34,490 nt of DNA from the NCBI GenBank assembly GCA_002171735.1, contig NHDO01000041.1, positions 130,854 through 165,343 on the forward strand, written 5' to 3'. Shown here piece after piece: positions 10,341-19,042 of this stretch. The notes beneath the pieces were generated by a model, which saw nothing but the letters and a program-made list of their open reading frames with translations, was not told where the DNA came from and did not search any database. The DNA is from Proteobacteria bacterium TMED61. GTDB lineage: Bacteria; Pseudomonadota; Gammaproteobacteria; Arenicellales; UBA868. The stretch's first letter is position 1, and every line of letters starts with the position of its first letter. The position numbers and the translations under genes are program-made.

Positions 10341-10392
10341 TTGAATTCCCTCCAACTGTACAGGTATACAGAAAATTGTATACTCATACAAT
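10341..10392 (+). promoter_or_regulatory. Candidate promoter/operator region: CTGTA-N6-TACAG (10356-10371) and ATTGTAT-ACTC-ATACAAT (10375-10392) inverted repeats; possible promoter TTGAAT-N18-TATACA
   Basis: Two adjacent inverted repeats sharing TGTA/TACA half-sites in the 95-bp gap directly upstream of the TetR-Rieske ORF. Confidence 0.55.
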
Positions 10393-10425
10393 GAAGGAAC
10401 AAATTTAAATCGAAAGCCGGGTACC

Positions 10426-12261
10426 ATGAACGCAGTCTCCTCCGCTGGATCCAATCGGCTAAATGTCGACCGGCGTGGCCAGTTGATTGAATCCACCATT
10501 GAGGTCATCTACCGTGACGGCCTTTCCCGGCTGACCCTCGCCAAGGTTGCTCACCAGGCTGGCCTATCAACCAGCATTGTCAATTTTTACTTCAAGACCA
10601 AAGAGCAACTGCTCCTGGAAACGCTTAAGACAGTTTCTCAGGAGTACGAGGCCGCGGTGGATAAAGCTTTCGCGAGTTCCTCTGACCCGGTAGAGACGCT
10701 AAAGACACTGGTAGAGGCCATGCTGGATCCCGAGCTTTGTACCCCGGCCCGTGCTGCGGTGTGGTATGCCTTTATGGGAGAGAGCCAGGCCCGGGCTGAC
10801 TACTCCAGGGCGGTGAGGGTCCGGGAACTCGCTATACGTCAGCGCATTGAAGGGTTGTTTACTGATTTGTTCAGTGAGGCCGAGGCATCCGCATCAAAAG
10901 GAAGTCATGCCATTCCGCTGGCACGCGCTTTGGATGCACTGATCGACAGTATCTGGGAGCAGTCGGTGATGGAGCCCGATATGCTCGATCTCGACCATGC
11001 ACGAAAGATCTGCCTCGATTACCTTGCGAGTGTGTTGCCGGAGGGTCTTGATACATCTATCGGTACACCATCCGGAAACCCGACGTCGATCTCGACCGAC
11101 ATCAGCGAGGGAATGCTGTCAGCCTGGACTTATACCAGCACCGAGTTGTATGACCTGGAGATGGCGGAGCTCTTCCGACGCGAATGGATGCTGGCAGGGC
11201 ATATCGCTGACGTGTCCGCCCCGGGAGACTATCTGACACTCGAACTGGGCCCGGAACGCGTTCTGGTCATGCGTGATGAGAGGCATCAGCTGCATGCCTT
11301 TCACAACGTCTGCCGTCACCGCGGTTCCCGTGTGGTGCCCAAGTCACAGGGCAACTGCGGACACGTGATGCGTTGCCCCTTTCATGGCTGGACCTATCGT
11401 CTTGATGGACGGCTAAAGAGTGTCCCCCGTCTACCCACATTCGAAGGCCTTGATATCCATCAGCAGGGTTTGATCCCCCTTGACGTCGAGGTTTGGCAGG
11501 GCCTGGTGTTCATTCGTTTCGAGGCGGGTGGAGAGCCGGTGGCGAAACAACTGGAGGTCATCGAAGAGCATGTCGGCAACTATCGCTTGGCTGACATGAT
11601 CTCGCTCGGTGAAGCCAGTGTCAGTGAGGTTTCCTACAACTGGAAGTTTTTTCATGATGTCGACAACGAGGGGTATCACGTACCCAGCGCACATCCGGCA
11701 CTTCAGGAACTGTATGGGCGGTCTTATCGCGACGATCTCATCGGGGGGATTTCTGTATCGACGGGAGTGGTTGACGATTACCCAGCGACTTCATGGAGCG
11801 TCGCGCGGTACAAGTCGCTATTGCCCGACGCCGAACATCTGCCCTCTGAGTCGCGCCGTCTGTGGCTGTACTTTGGAATTTTTCCCAACGCAGTGATTTA
11901 TTTTTATCCCGAAAAGGCCGGGTATTACATGACCTTGCCGCGCAGTCCCAATGTGACCCAGGTGGTATCCCGGGAATACGGCCTGCCGGATGCCTCCCGG
12001 CAGATGCGGGCGGCACAGTATCTCAGCGGCCGTATCGACACTCTGACCAGTCAGGAGGATAACGCGCTTGTGCAGTGGCTTCAGGAGGCGGCAGGGACAA
12101 GTGTTTTCCCGCTCGACAATCTTGCTGATATCGAAGCGGGTGTGCTGCAGTTTCACCGTCGCCTCAAACAGAAGATTCCCGTAATGCGCAGATGCCGCCC
12201 GCCGGTATTGGGAACGCTGGCCAAGGACAACCAGGAACTGCAGGCGGGAACGCTCGCCTGA
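10426..12261 (+). CDS. Fusion protein: BetI-like TetR-family regulator (about aa 1-205), Ser/Thr/Gly/Pro-rich linker (about aa 206-229), Rieske-type ring-hydroxylating/N-dealkylating oxygenase alpha subunit (about aa 230-611)
   Basis: N-term: RRGQLIESTIEVIYRDGLSRLTLAKVAHQAGLSTSIVNFYFKTKEQLLLETL (TetR HTH) and ALDALIDSIWEQSVMEPDMLDLDHARKICLDYLASVLPE (BetI-like C-term). C-term: C296-R-H298-x18-C317-P-F-H320 (Rieske) and NWKFFHDVDNE415GYH418VPSAH423P (mononuclear Fe site). Single uninterrupted frame. Confidence 0.92.
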   Translation: MNAVSSAGSNRLNVDRRGQLIESTIEVIYRDGLSRLTLAKVAHQAGLSTSIVNFYFKTKEQLLLETLKTVSQEYEAAVDKAFASSSDPVETLKTLVEAMLDPELCTPARAAVWYAFMGESQARADYSRAVRVRELAIRQRIEGLFTDLFSEAEASASKGSHAIPLARALDALIDSIWEQSVMEPDMLDLDHARKICLDYLASVLPEGLDTSIGTPSGNPTSISTDISEGMLSAWTYTSTELYDLEMAELFRREWMLAGHIADVSAPGDYLTLELGPERVLVMRDERHQLHAFHNVCRHRGSRVVPKSQGNCGHVMRCPFHGWTYRLDGRLKSVPRLPTFEGLDIHQQGLIPLDVEVWQGLVFIRFEAGGEPVAKQLEVIEEHVGNYRLADMISLGEASVSEVSYNWKFFHDVDNEGYHVPSAHPALQELYGRSYRDDLIGGISVSTGVVDDYPATSWSVARYKSLLPDAEHLPSESRRLWLYFGIFPNAVIYFYPEKAGYYMTLPRSPNVTQVVSREYGLPDASRQMRAAQYLSGRIDTLTSQEDNALVQWLQEAAGTSVFPLDNLADIEAGVLQFHRRLKQKIPVMRRCRPPVLGTLAKDNQELQAGTLA

Positions 12262-12327
12262 CCACTCCCGCTTTGGGGTCCTTAAGAATTCAACCAAAAA
12301 TCGATCAAACACTAAAGGAGTATCCAG

Positions 12328-13725
12328 ATGACAACAAGCCCTAGCCCGATTGACCTTCCAGCGATCCGACGTATGGATGCGCACGTTGTTCACCCCTGGG
12401 AATCTTTTGATAAACCGAATGCGAGCCGTACGGTACTGGGCGTTGGTGATGGGGCCTATGTTTTTGATGCCAAAGGCAATCGTCTATTGGATGGTCCTGG
12501 CGGCATGTGGTGCGTCAACGCTGGCCATGGCCAGCAGACGATCGTTGACGCGATTCATCAGCAGGCCGCGCAGTTGTCGTACACCAGTCCATGGAGCCAT
12601 CCAACCGAATCCGCAGCCCGCCTGGCTGATCGTCTTGCTGCCGTTGCGCCCGGAGATCTTGACCACGTGTTTTACGCAACCGGTGGATCAACCGCGGTAG
12701 ATTCGGCGCTGCGCTTTATGATGTTCTATAACAATGTCTTGGACCGGCCGGAGAAGAAACACATTATCTCCCGTCATGACGCCTACCATGGCAGCACTTA
12801 TCTTGCCGCTGCCGTGTCAGGAAAGTCTCGGGACAAGAGTTGGCTCGATACAAGGCTCGATACAGTACATTTTATTTCATCTCCCAATCCCTACCGTCGG
12901 CCGGAGGGAATGAGTGTGGACGCCTTCAAACAGTTTTTAATCAAAGAACTGGAGGATAAGATCCAGGAGGTTGGCCCGGATAAGGTAGGCGCGTTCATTG
13001 CGGAGCCGATACTTGCCTCCGGGGGCGTCATTGTTCCGCCACCGGGATACCACGCAGCCTGTCTCGAAATCTGCCGCCGCCATGACATCATATATATATC
13101 GGATGAAGTGGTGACCGGATTCGGTCGCTTGGGCCACTGGTACGCATCCGAACCTGTTTTCGATATCACGCCGGACATCATTATTTCGGCCAAGGGTCTG
13201 ACTTCCGGGTATATCCCCTTATCCTGTGTAATCATTTCCGATAGGTTGATTCAGGCGGTCAGTGGCGACAGCGACCGCGGCTCCGTGTTTTCCAATGGCT
13301 TTACCTACTCGGGTCATCCGGTTGCTTGCGCGGCGGGAATTGCCAATATGGAAGTCTTTGAATCGCAGGAACTGCTTGAGAATGCACGGGAGGTGGGCCC
13401 CTATATGCAGACGCAGTTGCGGACCTTGTCGGATCTTCCGATCGTGGGTGATATCCGTGGCATGGGGTTGATGGGTTGTGTTGAGTGTGTTGTCAGCCAG
13501 GAGAGCCGAGAACCTCTGGAATTGGACTACGAGGTAGGCAGTCGAATTGATCAGCACTGCCAGGCGCTGGGTTTGTTGGTTCGACCGCTGATCAATATGT
13601 GCGTAATGTCTCCGCCGCTATGCATCACCCGCGAACAGGTCGACGAAATGGTCAGCATCCTTCGTGAAGGGATCGTACGTACCATGGAGGATTTGCACAA
13701 AGAGGGAGTGACAACCTTCGATTGA
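12328..13725 (+). CDS. Class-III PLP aminotransferase (omega-aminotransferase, SpuC/putrescine- or beta-alanine-pyruvate type)
   Basis: LLDGPGGMWCVNAGHG, VFYATGGSTAVDSALRF, GAFIAEPILASGGVIVPPPGYH, DIIYISDEVVTGFGRLG, ISAKGLTSGYIPLS (PLP Lys). SD AAAGGAG upstream. Confidence 0.93.
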   Translation: MTTSPSPIDLPAIRRMDAHVVHPWESFDKPNASRTVLGVGDGAYVFDAKGNRLLDGPGGMWCVNAGHGQQTIVDAIHQQAAQLSYTSPWSHPTESAARLADRLAAVAPGDLDHVFYATGGSTAVDSALRFMMFYNNVLDRPEKKHIISRHDAYHGSTYLAAAVSGKSRDKSWLDTRLDTVHFISSPNPYRRPEGMSVDAFKQFLIKELEDKIQEVGPDKVGAFIAEPILASGGVIVPPPGYHAACLEICRRHDIIYISDEVVTGFGRLGHWYASEPVFDITPDIIISAKGLTSGYIPLSCVIISDRLIQAVSGDSDRGSVFSNGFTYSGHPVACAAGIANMEVFESQELLENAREVGPYMQTQLRTLSDLPIVGDIRGMGLMGCVECVVSQESREPLELDYEVGSRIDQHCQALGLLVRPLINMCVMSPPLCITREQVDEMVSILREGIVRTMEDLHKEGVTTFD

Positions 13726-13756
13726 GTGATGCTATTAAGCAGATCCGGCAACGATC

Positions 13757-14389
13757 ATGACTGAAACACTGGTAATTGCCTTTACCACTTTTTTTGCCAC
13801 TATCGGCCCAATCGATATGGCGGTTGTGTACGCCGCGTTATCACGCGGAATGCCGCCCCGGCAGCGTTGGCGCACTGCTGTGCGCGCTGTATTTCTGGCC
13901 TCCTGCCTGCTATATGCATTTGTCCTGTTTGGCCAGGTACTCCTTGACCGCCTTGGTATTTCTATTCCGGCGTTGCAGACTGCCGGTGGCATCCTGTTGT
14001 TTCTAGTAGGGCTGGATATGGTTTTCGCACGTCACTCCGGCGTGGTGTCGACGACCCAGGATGAGGATCGAGAAGCGCGTGAGAGAAAGGATATCGCGGT
14101 ATTCCCGCTTGCCACGCCCTTGATCGCGGGGCCGGGCGCAATCGGTGCCGCGATTTTGCTAATGACCAATGCCGGGGACGATTTAGTTAAGCAAGTGGCA
14201 GTGGTCACGAGCCTAAGTTTCGTGCTCCTGTTGACTCTGGTGTTAATGTTTGTGGCAGGTCAGGTACAGCGCCTACTGGGTGTGACCGGTATGAATGTGG
14301 TCAGCCGGATATTCGGACTTCTCTTGACGGCACTCGCTGTGCAGTTTGTGTTTGATGGAATTAAGGGCTCGGGCCTAATCAACGTTTGA
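13757..14389 (+). CDS. MarC family integral membrane protein
   Basis: FTTFFATIGPIDMAVVYAALSRGMPPRQR.., FPLATPLIAGPGAIGAAILLM, MNVVSRIFGLLLTALAVQFVFDGI. Confidence 0.9.
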   Translation: MTETLVIAFTTFFATIGPIDMAVVYAALSRGMPPRQRWRTAVRAVFLASCLLYAFVLFGQVLLDRLGISIPALQTAGGILLFLVGLDMVFARHSGVVSTTQDEDREARERKDIAVFPLATPLIAGPGAIGAAILLMTNAGDDLVKQVAVVTSLSFVLLLTLVLMFVAGQVQRLLGVTGMNVVSRIFGLLLTALAVQFVFDGIKGSGLINV

Positions 14390-15233
14390 GCAGTGCTGGT
14401 GATGGATTGTGCGCCTGGGCGTACTCGTGGCAGGCGTGCCAGTCTTCCGCAAAGTGGTCGCGGATGTGATCGAGGCTGGCCGGCTCGATCAGCGGACTGG
14501 GATCAAGGAGCGATCTGGGGACCAGTTGTGCAATACCCAGGATGCCATAGCAGGCCCACAGCCTAAGACGTCGTTGCACCCGATGAACTCCCGGATGCCG
14601 CGCTGGTTTAGGAATCTTGGCAAATAGATATTGCCCCACCCGCCGCATGATTTTGAGTTGACCGTCGCTCCACGAACTATGCACCACTGACAGATCAATT
14701 CGGTCACGCCGGTAACGGGCACCGGTGAATGCACACAATTTATCAATAAGTGCAAAGGGATCCGTCTTCAGTTCCTCATGAAAAAGGACCAGTGGCCTTG
14801 AATTGAAACGTTTTTCAATAGCCTTGATCATCGGCATAAAGCGCATCTGTGGCTCGCCCCAAACGAGCGGTTCAGGATTGTCGATATCTGCATAACGCTC
14901 GAAGTCCATGCTGCCTCCATTTTTGAGATAGCGTCGATAATGGGAGGCGATCCAGCGGTCATGCCGACGCAGCACCAGAATGATCCGCGCATCCGCCTTA
15001 AACGCAGCAAACTCATCGAGCCGATGGTCTAAGCGGTAGGCGGCCTCACGTGAGATCAGGTAGCGCTGATCACGGGTTCGTTCGATCAGAGCCCGGTAAC
15101 CGCGATAACGGTCACGAGGTACATAATGGATATCTTCCAGTTTCGGAAAAACCTGGTTCTGCAGGTAGGTCGAGGCGGCTTTACCCAGACCAACATGATA
15201 GAAAATCTGGTATTCGTTGGGATCTCGGGCCAC
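14379..15233 (-). CDS. Sulfotransferase-like protein (GTG start)
   Basis: YHVGLGKAASTYLQNQVFPKL (PAPS-loop-like), ILVLRRHDRWIASHYRRYLKNGG. Overlaps the MarC 3' end by 11 bp tail-to-tail. Confidence 0.65.
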   Translation of the reverse strand: MARDPNEYQIFYHVGLGKAASTYLQNQVFPKLEDIHYVPRDRYRGYRALIERTRDQRYLISREAAYRLDHRLDEFAAFKADARIILVLRRHDRWIASHYRRYLKNGGSMDFERYADIDNPEPLVWGEPQMRFMPMIKAIEKRFNSRPLVLFHEELKTDPFALIDKLCAFTGARYRRDRIDLSVVHSSWSDGQLKIMRRVGQYLFAKIPKPARHPGVHRVQRRLRLWACYGILGIAQLVPRSLLDPSPLIEPASLDHIRDHFAEDWHACHEYAQAHNPSPALLKR

Positions 15234-15256
15234 GGTCTGCCGGCTGGCGTTCGCTC

Positions 15257-15886
15257 TTAGTTAGTGCGTTCAGTCTGTGCGCGCTGGGCCAGATAGTTCA
15301 TCAGGTCAATGAGTTCGTTGTGACCCCCAGCCCAGGACACCTTGGTCCGATACTTTCCGTCGATAATAATTGTTGGCACACCGTCGGTTTCGTATCGACC
15401 GGACATGTCTGCAGCATGTGCGACCATGGAGTCGACACCAAAAGAATTGAAGGTATCGAGTATGGGCTGTGGATCGAGACCCTGTTCTGCTACCCAGTCT
15501 GCAACTTGTTCTAATGATCTGAACTGTTTTTTCTCTTCATGGATCGCTTCAAAGTAAGGCTCGTGCAATCGATCTACCAGTCCAAGGGCAACAAAAGTGT
15601 AATAAACCCGTGCATCGAACGCCCACGAGCGGTTAAGAACCGCAGGAAATCGGACGAATTCCACGAAGTCGGGTTTGTTCTTCAGCCATTTGTTTAGGTA
15701 CGATTCCAGCGCATAGCAGTGTGGACAGCGGTACCAGAAGAGTTCGAGTACTTCGATCTTGTCGCCCGTATGTACGGGCTGGGCTACCTGAAGCTCAAAA
15801 AAGTTGACGTCCTGCTGATACTCCTGGGCCACGCTCGGCAGGCTTAAAATAAAAACGAGGCTCAGGGTGCTTAAGACTTTATTCAT
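15257..15886 (-). CDS. dsbA: Thiol:disulfide interchange protein DsbA
   Basis: Signal peptide MNKVLSTLSLVFILSLPSVAQ, LFWYRCPHCYALE (CPHC), GVPTIIIDGKY (cis-Pro). Start reset to ATG at 15886 from the track start at 15964. Confidence 0.93.
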   Translation of the reverse strand: MNKVLSTLSLVFILSLPSVAQEYQQDVNFFELQVAQPVHTGDKIEVLELFWYRCPHCYALESYLNKWLKNKPDFVEFVRFPAVLNRSWAFDARVYYTFVALGLVDRLHEPYFEAIHEEKKQFRSLEQVADWVAEQGLDPQPILDTFNSFGVDSMVAHAADMSGRYETDGVPTIIIDGKYRTKVSWAGGHNELIDLMNYLAQRAQTERTN

Positions 15887-15914
15887 TAAAGTTTCCTCTG
15901 GAGGGATGCTTTTC

Positions 15915-17282
15915 TCAGTTGAGACGTGCGCCAAGCAATTCTCGGAGTCCGTCGAAGCTGCCATTGCTCATCATCACAATCTGGTCGCCGGGTTCTGCTA
16001 TGTCACAGACTGTATCGACGATCTCTAAAACGGAATCACAGACAGTAATTTTAGCCGCGTCGGTTAAAGGTGTCAGTTCCGAAGGATCCCAATCAAGATC
16101 ATCGCGTCGGCGGATAATAGCCGCGTCCGCGATGGCCAGCGCCTGCGCAAGTTCTATACGATGAACCCCGCGTTTCATGGTGTTGGAGCGGGGTTCCAGA
16201 ATTGCGATCAGTTTTCCACCGTAATCCACGGCCTGAAGTGAGCGCAGGGTTTCACGAACCGCCGTGGGGTGGTGCGCGAAGTCGTCGAATAACGCGATTG
16301 ATGATGAAGGGTTGGTCCGCTCAAGGCGACGTTTGGGTGCCTGAAATTCAGCTAGTGATGCGCAGGCCACTGCGGGTTCAGCACCAATGACCTGACTGGC
16401 AGCGATCGCGCCGAGCGCGTTCGCCATATTGTGTCTACCCATCAGGGTCCAGTTCACCGTGGCTACATGGACATTTTCGTTGAAGACCTCGAAGCGTCGG
16501 CAGTCGGCCTGTAGCGCAACGGCACGCCAAGTTGCCGGCACGTCAGTACAGCTGTAGGAGACGATCCGGGACCAGCAGCCGCGAGCGAGCAACTCGTTCA
16601 ATTCGGCGTGATCTGCATTGACGAGTATCACGCCGTCCGACGGCACGCTTCGCAGTAAGTACTCGAACTGTCGCTCGATGTCGCCAATGCTGTCGAAGAT
16701 ATCAGCATGGTCAAACTCGAGGTTGCCGAGAATCAGAACATCAGGACGGTAATGAAGGAACTTTGGGCGTTTATCAAAGAATGCCGTATCGTATTCATCC
16801 GCCTCAATAACGAACCAATCTCCGGTACCGAGTCTTGCCGAGACGCCAAAATTTCCAGGAACCCCTCCGATCAAAAATCCAGGTTCAATTCCGCATTGAT
16901 CCAGAATAAAGGCAGCGATGCTGGCGGTCGTCGTTTTGCCGTGTGTGCCGGCAACTGCCAGCACTGGCTTTTGTGGAATAATGACCTCCCGCAGCCACTG
17001 AGGTCCAGAAGTGTACGGGCAGCGCTGATTCAGAATGTGTTCGACCAGAGGATTGCCGCGGGACAGAGCATTACCAATTACAAACAGTTCCGGCTCGTTA
17101 TCCAGCTGCTCTGGATGGTATCCGTCCTGTATCGCGATATCCTGAGAATGCAGAAGATCGCTCACAGGAGGGTAGACCGCCTGATCACAGCCGCTGATAG
17201 AGAAGCCTGCTTCCCGGGCAATCAACGCAAGCCCTGCCATGAACGTCCCACCGATACCTGCGATGTGGACCGAGGATTTCAA
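15915..17282 (-). CDS. mpl: UDP-N-acetylmuramate:L-alanyl-gamma-D-glutamyl-meso-diaminopimelate ligase
   Basis: VHIAGIGGTFMAGLALIAREAG, AVAGTHGKTTTASIAAFIL, EADEYDTAFFDKRPKFLHYRPDVLILGNLEFDHADIF, DDFAHHPTAVRETL. Start is probably TTG at 17282 rather than 17372. Confidence 0.95.
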   Translation of the reverse strand: MKSSVHIAGIGGTFMAGLALIAREAGFSISGCDQAVYPPVSDLLHSQDIAIQDGYHPEQLDNEPELFVIGNALSRGNPLVEHILNQRCPYTSGPQWLREVIIPQKPVLAVAGTHGKTTTASIAAFILDQCGIEPGFLIGGVPGNFGVSARLGTGDWFVIEADEYDTAFFDKRPKFLHYRPDVLILGNLEFDHADIFDSIGDIERQFEYLLRSVPSDGVILVNADHAELNELLARGCWSRIVSYSCTDVPATWRAVALQADCRRFEVFNENVHVATVNWTLMGRHNMANALGAIAASQVIGAEPAVACASLAEFQAPKRRLERTNPSSSIALFDDFAHHPTAVRETLRSLQAVDYGGKLIAILEPRSNTMKRGVHRIELAQALAIADAAIIRRRDDLDWDPSELTPLTDAAKITVCDSVLEIVDTVCDIAEPGDQIVMMSNGSFDGLRELLGARLN

Positions 17283-17809
17283 ACAGATGGGCTGCCGCTG
17301 AAGGTCATGATGGCGGCCATGATCACCGATTGGCAAGCGACGATGATCAGCAATGCAAGTCCCATGCCACATTCCATTGCCTGTCGGAGAATCGAAGCCA
17401 TTACAGTGAGTGACCAGATGGCGATTGCTGCCGCGATGAGCAACGGGGTCGTTAATACCATCACGGGGTCGGGTCCATCTGGGAGCAGGCGTTCATGCCA
17501 CCCAAAGAAAGGAAGCGCCAGCAGCTGTAACAGCGTGGTTGCCCCGAACATGGCAGTTAGGGTCTGTGTTGAGCGCTCAGAAAGGCTGCGGAAACGCAAA
17601 AGCAGGCTGATCAGAAGCGCAAACAACAGTACCTGACCGATTGACATGAACATTCCCCGAAATAGTCCAGCATTGGGGACGGCATTGATCGCACTCGTAA
17701 TGACCGCGAGGGCAGCTGTTGCGAAGAGCAGTGCTTCCGAGCGTGGCACATCCTGGGCTTGGTGTCGAAACAGACAAAGATTAATGAACAACTGAAGATA
17801 ACGGGCCAT
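17279..17809 (-). CDS. Small integral membrane protein of unknown function
   Basis: Several predicted TM segments; its stop overlaps the mpl start, suggesting translational coupling. Confidence 0.65.
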   Translation of the reverse strand: MARYLQLFINLCLFRHQAQDVPRSEALLFATAALAVITSAINAVPNAGLFRGMFMSIGQVLLFALLISLLLRFRSLSERSTQTLTAMFGATTLLQLLALPFFGWHERLLPDGPDPVMVLTTPLLIAAAIAIWSLTVMASILRQAMECGMGLALLIIVACQSVIMAAIMTFSGSPSV

Positions 17810-17890
17810 GAGGTTTAATCACTGATAATAACTTTTCGATGATATCATCAGAGCGAATCCTCCTCGTGTTCAAAAAGACCAAAACTCCCG

Positions 17891-19036
17891 TTGACAGCGA
17901 GCGCACCGTTGAACTCTCACCCGTTCTGGATAGATCGCCAGCAAGATCTAGATACTTGGGTTAGCCATGCTGAGGCGGCACCATGGCTTGGCGTTGATAC
18001 AGAATTTGAGCGGGTTCGAACCTTTTTCCCCCGGTTCTGCCTGCTTCAGATGTCAACGCCGGAAAATGCTGTGTGTATCGACCCATTGGCGGACCTTGAT
18101 TGGGATGCGGTCCGGCATCTGCTTACGCAGGCGCGTCCGACGAAGATTTTTCACGCAGCTCGCCAGGACTTGGAAGTGGTTCACAATTGCCTGTCTGTAA
18201 TGCCTGCGAACGTTTTTGACACTCAGATCGCCAGCGCGTTCTGTGGGTACGGCGAGCAGGTGGGGTATGCCCATCTGGTCAAGGAAATATGCGGCGTATC
18301 GCTGCCCAAGGCATTTACCAGGACGCCATGGTGTCGACGCCCATTAAGTGAAGAGGAGATTCAGTACGCTCTGGATGATGTGCATTACCTGGGGATGTTG
18401 TATGAGACCTTGAGCGCTGACCTTCACGATCGCGGGCGCGTATCCTGGCAGTCTGATGACTGCGCTGCGCTGGTTTCTGATCAAGTTTTGCAAAAGGCAC
18501 AGCGCGCCCCAATTCATCGGGTAATGGGGGCATGCGCGGGGATGGACGACGCCTCACAAAGTGTGGCGGTGGCGCTGGCAAAGTGGCGGGAAGATTTGGC
18601 CCGAGAAAAAGATCGTCCACGGGAGTGGCTGTTATCCACCGATGTCCTTGTTGAGCTTGCACGCGCGCGGCCTCAGAATTTACAAGCGTTGGCGGCGGTC
18701 CCTGGTCTTGAAAAGTCCATACTGAAGCGCCGGGGTGAAGAGTTGCTGGGGGTGATTCGTGCCGGTGAAACTCCTGCCTCTGATTTCACCCCAATGCCTA
18801 GGCCGGTTAGACCCGATGCTGCTTTGAAGGCTTTGGGAAATGCTTTGTGGAAGCATCTCAAAGAAGCGTGTGAGCACGAGGGTATTCCGACATCGGTTGT
18901 TGCTCGCAGAGACGAGATCCGCGCATTGGCGGCCGGTGAGCGTCATAACCTCCGCATACTTAACGGCTGGCGACGCGCGTTTATCGGCGAATCCCTCCTC
19001 GCGCTAACTTCACAGGAAAATATCTCGAGGTCTTGA
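17891..19036 (+). CDS. rnd: Ribonuclease D (TTG start)
   Basis: WLGVDTEFERVRTFFPRFCLLQMS (DEDD exonuclease), KIFHAARQDLEVV, IQYALDDVHYLGMLYETL, HRDC-like C-terminal region. Confidence 0.93.
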   Translation: MTASAPLNSHPFWIDRQQDLDTWVSHAEAAPWLGVDTEFERVRTFFPRFCLLQMSTPENAVCIDPLADLDWDAVRHLLTQARPTKIFHAARQDLEVVHNCLSVMPANVFDTQIASAFCGYGEQVGYAHLVKEICGVSLPKAFTRTPWCRRPLSEEEIQYALDDVHYLGMLYETLSADLHDRGRVSWQSDDCAALVSDQVLQKAQRAPIHRVMGACAGMDDASQSVAVALAKWREDLAREKDRPREWLLSTDVLVELARARPQNLQALAAVPGLEKSILKRRGEELLGVIRAGETPASDFTPMPRPVRPDAALKALGNALWKHLKEACEHEGIPTSVVARRDEIRALAAGERHNLRILNGWRRAFIGESLLALTSQENISRS

Positions 19037-19042
19037 TAAAAT

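Noticed and set aside
11113-12261. Possible separate Rieske gene starting at internal ATG 11113 (MLSAWTY) rather than a fusion
   Set aside because: GAGGGA abuts the ATG with almost no spacing and there is no stop codon in the upstream frame; kept as a testable alternative, not called as a separate CDS.
11818-12393. 191-aa minus-strand ORF antisense to the Rieske domain and aminotransferase start
   Set aside because: Overlaps two well-supported genes and has no recognisable motif.
16707-17636. 309-aa plus-strand ORF antisense to mpl and the membrane-protein gene
   Set aside because: Composition looks like a shadow frame (Arg/Ser/Cys-rich, no recognisable domain), and the opposite strand holds well-supported CDSs.
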